From Corinectria fuckeliana (taxonomy: Eukaryota; Ascomycota; Sordariomycetes; Hypocreales; Nectriaceae): DNA of 11,764 bases. The translations under genes and the position numbers were made by a program. The DNA lies in contig WPDH01000329.1 in the NCBI GenBank assembly GCA_019137255.1, positions 1-11,764 on the forward strand. Reading direction: 5' to 3'. Each line of letters begins with the position of its first letter. Within the stretch, counting starts at the first letter, position 1. Positions 8,701 through 11,764 of the stretch are shown piece after piece. The notes under the pieces were generated by a model that worked only from the letters and a program-made list of their open reading frames with translations, searched no databases and was not told where the DNA came from.

Positions 8701-9600
8701 TAGCTTCTAATAGTAAGCTAATTTTTAGTCTTACTTATCTTTTAGGATATTAAAGTTAACCTTAAGATATACTATATTTAATACTTTCTTTAGGTTTTTT
8801 ACTAATAGCTCTCTTATATTAAGTTTCCTAATATTAATAATAGTAATTTTTTTATTTTCTTTTATTAGAAATTTACTAAAGTAAAAAGGTTAACTTAAGA
8901 AAGAGCTATTATTTTAGTCTGTCTTATTATTTTAGATCTTTAGGGTATTTATCTTATAATAAGATACTTTTAAGTTATAGTACTTCTTAGCTTCTATTAA
9001 ATCTAATACTTTAAGAAATAATAAGTATACTATAAGGTTACTATTAGGCTTAGTTAGCTTCTTATACTAGTTTATAAACTTAGTATTTATAATACTCTCT
9101 ACTATTACTATCACTTTTTCTATAAGAGTGTAAGTAATATCTAAGTTAATTACTATAAGCTAAGAGATTAAAATTAAGATCTTCTTAGACTAAAATTTAT
9201 CTTTAATATATAACCTAGCTGTTAATAAAGCTTCTTTCTTATTTATAAATTACTACTAAAACTTCTTTATAAAAAACTTCTTATTAGTAATTTTTTAATC
9301 TCTTATAAACTAATAGGCTAGTAGATAGAGTTATACTATTACTTTAATAGGCAGTTTATTATTATTAACTTTCTCTACTTTAGCCTTCTTAGCTATAAGA
9401 TTAGTACTAATATTATTAGTTAAGATTAGGTTATCTAAGCTGTTATTAATTACTAGAAGGTCTTCTAATATAAAGATAGTATTAGCTTAAATAGTAATAT
9501 TAATATCTAAATAGCTTAGTCTTTCTAAAGAGATATTAAAGCCTAGCTTAGTATACCTTATAAGCTGTTTAGCTTTTTAAGGTATAGTATTTTATAACTT
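8700..9600 (-). pseudogene. gag-like N-terminal region of gypsy polyprotein
   Basis: Codons start at positions divisible by 3 (for example 9240). This frame is unusually clean: over about 300 codons only a minority are TAA or TAG. It is rich in Lys, Leu, Ile and Asn and looks helical, as gag capsid regions are. A likely start is around 9591, where ATA CCT TAA AAA could be a mutated ATG codon context, but the true start is unknown. No clear CCHC zinc knuckle survives; cysteine codons (TGT, TGC) turn to TAT or TAC under RIP. The label gag rests on position before the protease and on composition, not on a conserved motif. Confidence 0.6.
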
Positions 9601-9950
9601 AAGGTTAGTATAACAGCTGGGTTTAACCTATAGGTATAAAATAAGTCTAAGATATATAAGTGTTTAAATAAGTAGTTTAAGATATTATAGTAAGTAATAT
9701 AAGTTATAGTCTAGTAATAGTAAAATAATAGATTTAATATAACTAAGTGTGTTAATAGCTAGTAAGGCTATCTTTATAAAAGTGCTAAGTAAATATATTT
9801 ATATATTATAGTAATCTTATTAGATTATTTAGATTATTTAGTAATTTAAATAATTTAGATTATTTAGATTATTTAGTAATCTAAGTGATTTAAATATAAT
9901 TAGTAAAAAAAAGTAAGCACCTTATAGATCTACTAGTTATAACTATTTAG
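9601..9950. other. Region upstream of gag, no gene resolved
   Basis: This is where the gypsy 5' leader, primer-binding site and 5' LTR end would be expected on the minus strand. I see no clear tRNA-complementary site, which RIP could have erased. It contains the 35-bp repeat at 9822-9891. Low-complexity AT sequence makes any frame unreadable here. Confidence 0.45.
9822..9891. repeat. 35-bp tandem direct repeat x2, built of a 9-bp unit
   Basis: Units at 9822-9856 and 9857-9891 both begin agattatttagattattta. They differ only at C/T and G/A positions near their ends (ctaagtg against ttaaata). Each unit contains two copies of agattattt. The transitions show that the duplication predates or accompanied RIP. 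It sits between the gag start and the right decayed frame, where an LTR or leader would lie. Confidence 0.88.
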
Positions 9951-11060
9951 TCTTAACTTAAGCTATAATAGTTAGATACTATCTTTTATATCTTATTAGC
10001 TTACTTATAAGTATAATACCTAAAAAAGTATTTAATCTACTAAATAACTAGTCTTTTAGTATAAGAATTATTTATATACTATACTAAGATTTAAAAAAAG
10101 ATAAGAATTTTCTTATTACTAATCTAAAGTATACTAGTAAGAGATAAGTAAGTAGTATACTTTAACTAGTTATCTTTTAGATAATATAAATACTAGTCTA
10201 AATAGTATTCTTACTTTTTATAGTACTAGTATACTTATAGCTTCTAGTTAAATCCTCTTATAGTATTTATATTAAATTAGTACTTCTTATATATATAATC
10301 TAATATATTTATATATATATAATTAGTTAAGATATCTTTTATACCTTTCTAAGCCTACTAGTAGAGAACCTAACTATAAAGTAAGATAATATTTTCTTTT
10401 TATATTTATATATTTTATACTATATTTATAAAGAGGTTTTTTATAAGCTTTAATAACTTATTAACTTAGAGATTAATTTTAGATAAATTAATTACTCTCT
10501 TAGCTAGTAAGAAAAGTATATAAGATTAGGTAGTATCTAGCTAGTAAAAAGGTTAAGAATTAGCTAAGAGCTATAAAAAAGGTTAAGTAGAGCTAATATA
10601 ATAAGCTAAAGCTATTTTAGTATCTAAAAACTCTTTTAGAATCTTAAATAGCTTTTTATAGCTTAGATTAGCTAGTTCTTTAAGTGTCTTCTCACTCTAG
10701 TTATATAAGAGTTTAATAACTTTATTTAGTATAATATTATAAAGAGATTAAGTATAAGTTAAAAAGAAGCTTTAGAATATTAGATTAATTATTTTATAAA
10801 GATACTAATACTTACTTATCTAATAAAGTATCTTATAATAATCTCTAATAGTAAGATACTAGCTATTAAGATAGCTTAACTTAGTAATAAGAGATTTCTA
10901 TTAGTCTTAATCTTAAAGATAAAAGATCTTTTATAAGTTTTTCTTAGCCTTCTTTTAGTTATACTTATCTATTATATACTTAACTTATTATTAAACTATA
11001 AGGTTAAAATACTAAGTAAAGTAAATATCTTATTTATTCTTAGTAATATTATAGCTATTT
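9950..11060 (-). pseudogene. Decayed reading frame of unknown identity next to right arm
   Basis: Reading through stops on the minus strand gives a coherent protein-like sequence. One stretch near 10688-10625 reads EKTLKELANLSYKKLFKILKEF. Another near 10370-10320 includes GSLLVGLERYKRYL, and a third around 10225-10150 includes AISILVLQKVRIL. It would start beside the right arm and read inward, towards gag. The opposite strand also gives a readable but slightly more interrupted frame, so the strand is not certain. I do not recognise the family. It might be an accessory or first ORF of the outer element, or an additional upstream part of the gypsy. Confidence 0.33.
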
Positions 11061-11070
11061 ATATATAACT

Positions 11071-11764
11071 TATTTATTTATACTTTATAGACCTAAAAGG
11101 TAGATAGTGCTTTTATTTTATATAGATATAAGAAAAACTATAAAATTAGATAAAAACTTATATTCTTTATATAATAGACTTAGGTTAGGCTTTTTATGCT
11201 GTTACTATATATAAGTAAATAGTTCTTTTACTAGAACTAGAGTTATCTTATTTTCTAAAAGGCTAGAAAAAAATTAAAAAGAGGGAAAAAAAAAAAGAGA
11301 AAAAAAAAAAAGAGAAAAAAGAAAAAATAGGTAAAAAAGAGAGAAATAGTTAACTAAATATTAAGCACTTAGTCTACTATAAGAGTAAAGCAGTTAAGTA
11401 TTAAGATTATAACAGCTAGGTGTGTCTAAGTTACTTTATAGTTATAGCTAAGAGCTTAAGATTTTAAGTGAGTAAAACCAGCTACTAGTAGGTTAGCTAG
11501 CTATTAGTAAGTTAGCTAATAGTATAGTTATTAGTAGCTAAAGGCTAGTATAAACTTAACACTTAATAGCTATTAGCAGCTATTAATAGCTATATAGATT
11601 TTTATTATTATTTATTATTTAGTCTTTTAGGTTATAATATTTTTCTTTCTTTCTTTTTTTTTTAACACCTTTATAAGTAGCTTCCCTCTTAGGCTTTTTA
11701 TTAAGCTTAAATTAGCTTTAAGTCTTAAATATATACTAATATATATTCTTTTTAGGATTTATTA
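11071..11764 (-). repeat. Right arm of 694-bp inverted repeat
   Basis: Inverted copy of 197-890, with inner boundary at 11071 where tatttatttatactttatag begins. It still pairs with the left arm at the final base of the window, so its outer end is not seen. It is decayed independently of the left arm: many sites keep C where the left has T and the reverse. Its tandem repeats near 11480-11590 are more mutated than those of the left arm. No coding region was recognised. Confidence 0.93.
11263..11347 (+). repeat. Homopurine tract in right arm
   Basis: Almost pure A with scattered G on the plus strand, the mirror of 612-697. It is more A-rich than the left copy is T-rich, consistent with extra C-to-T change on the opposite strand in this arm. 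Confidence 0.85.

Larger units (their letters stand above)
4880..9600 (-). mobile_element. Ty3/gypsy LTR retrotransposon, RIP-inactivated gag-pol
   Basis: Reading through RIP stops on the minus strand gives, in order, a gag-like region, aspartic protease, reverse transcriptase, RNase H, integrase zinc finger and integrase core. This is the Ty3/gypsy order (integrase after RNase H), not the copia order. The length of about 4.7 kb (near 1570 codons) fits one gag-pol polyprotein. The reverse transcriptase wording (a RLIN-type motif, DFFSxY, a LPQGATN-like motif) is that of a gypsy lineage common in ascomycetes. Active members copy themselves through RNA and insert via integrase. This copy has stop codons throughout and lost catalytic residues, so it is dead. 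LTRs, primer-binding site and target duplication were not found. Confidence 0.9.
1..11764. other. RIP-mutated AT-rich block
   Basis: The whole window has the base pattern left by fungal repeat-induced point mutation. CpA and TpG are strongly depleted and TpA is in excess. CpG is essentially absent (one seen, at 2632-2633). Remaining C and G sit mostly in CT, AG, GC, CC and GG contexts. Former Gln and Trp codons (CAA, CAG, TGG) now read TAA or TAG, which breaks every frame. The two inverted-repeat arms differ from each other nearly always by C/T or G/A, and conserved retrotransposon residues are changed by the same transitions. RIP is known only from fungi, chiefly filamentous ascomycetes, and acts on duplicated DNA. 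The exact RIP indices were not computed. Confidence 0.88.
197..11764. mobile_element. Candidate large element with long terminal inverted repeats
   Basis: Two inverted arms of 694 bp enclose about 10.2 kb that includes a minus-strand gypsy gag-pol. The arms pair from 197/11764 inward to 890/11071, where similarity stops abruptly. That abrupt end is what a terminal inverted repeat ending inside an element would show. Outer ends and target-site duplications cannot be judged because the right arm runs to the window edge. Alternatives are two copies of one repeat inserted in opposite orientation, or an inverted segmental duplication. No transposase, DNA polymerase B or tyrosine recombinase could be recognised that would name the element type. 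Confidence 0.45.

Noticed and set aside
8641..8900. Copia-type GAG-pre-integrase similarity (ELLVKNLKKVLNIVYLK)
   Set aside because: It briefly resembles the copia block before integrase, but the following protease and RT motifs and the RT-RNase H-integrase order are clearly gypsy.
4880..9600. Many plus-strand read-through frames opposite gag-pol
   Set aside because: The minus-strand frame matches conserved retrotransposon motifs over kilobases; the plus-strand frames are antisense shadows.
197..11764. Inverted repeat as an assembly or foldback artefact
   Set aside because: An artefact would give near-identical arms. These differ at many positions, mostly transitions spread along the length, which shows long independent decay.
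1..11764. Fungal mitochondrial linear plasmid (AT-rich, long terminal inverted repeats)
   Set aside because: The interior carries a gypsy gag-pol and not family B DNA polymerase and phage-type RNA polymerase. Breaks are TAA and TAG, which the mitochondrial code does not rescue. RIP is a nuclear process.
1..11764. Naturally AT-rich coding genome (for example Plasmodium or an endosymbiont)
   Set aside because: Those genomes keep long open frames; here there are none, and CA/TG loss with TA excess points to RIP.

Overview
The window is extremely AT-rich DNA with almost no CpG (I found one, at 2632-2633) and very few CA or TG dinucleotides. TA is in great excess, and every frame on both strands is peppered with TAA and TAG. 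The longest stop-free run is only 77 codons. This is the signature of repeat-induced point mutation (RIP, CpA to TpA on both strands) in an AT-rich, gene-free block of a filamentous ascomycete genome. No intact protein gene, tRNA, rRNA or CRISPR array is visible.

Layout. Positions 1-196 are flanking or outer sequence with a (TTA)n microsatellite. Positions 197-890 and 11071-11764 are two arms of a 694-bp inverted repeat, roughly nine-tenths identical by eye, differing almost only by C/T and G/A changes. The pairing is still good at the last base of the window (11764 pairs with 197), so the true outer ends are not both contained here. The arms enclose about 10.2 kb.

The best-supported content of the interior is a dead Ty3/gypsy retrotransposon gag-pol on the minus strand, about 9600 down to 4880. 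When stop codons are read through, the order is a gag-like region, an aspartic protease (ALLDTR in place of LLDTG), reverse transcriptase (FLNN in place of FLDD), RNase H, an integrase zinc finger and an integrase core. The catalytic residues I could place in RT, RNase H and integrase have been lost by G-to-A or C-to-T changes. The RT-RNase H-integrase frame nevertheless stays in register for over 3 kb, so decay was by point mutation rather than indels. I could not find its LTRs.

Flanking the gag-pol are two less certain decayed coding regions that would both read inward from the repeat arms: plus strand about 1440-3200 and minus strand about 11060-9950. I could not identify either firmly. 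The interval 3200-4880 holds homopyrimidine tracts and a 21-bp tandem repeat but no recognisable gene. The simplest overall reading is a large RIP-inactivated element with long terminal inverted repeats that contains a gypsy copy, either nested or as part of an inverted arrangement of repeats. Nothing here is likely to be expressed as protein.
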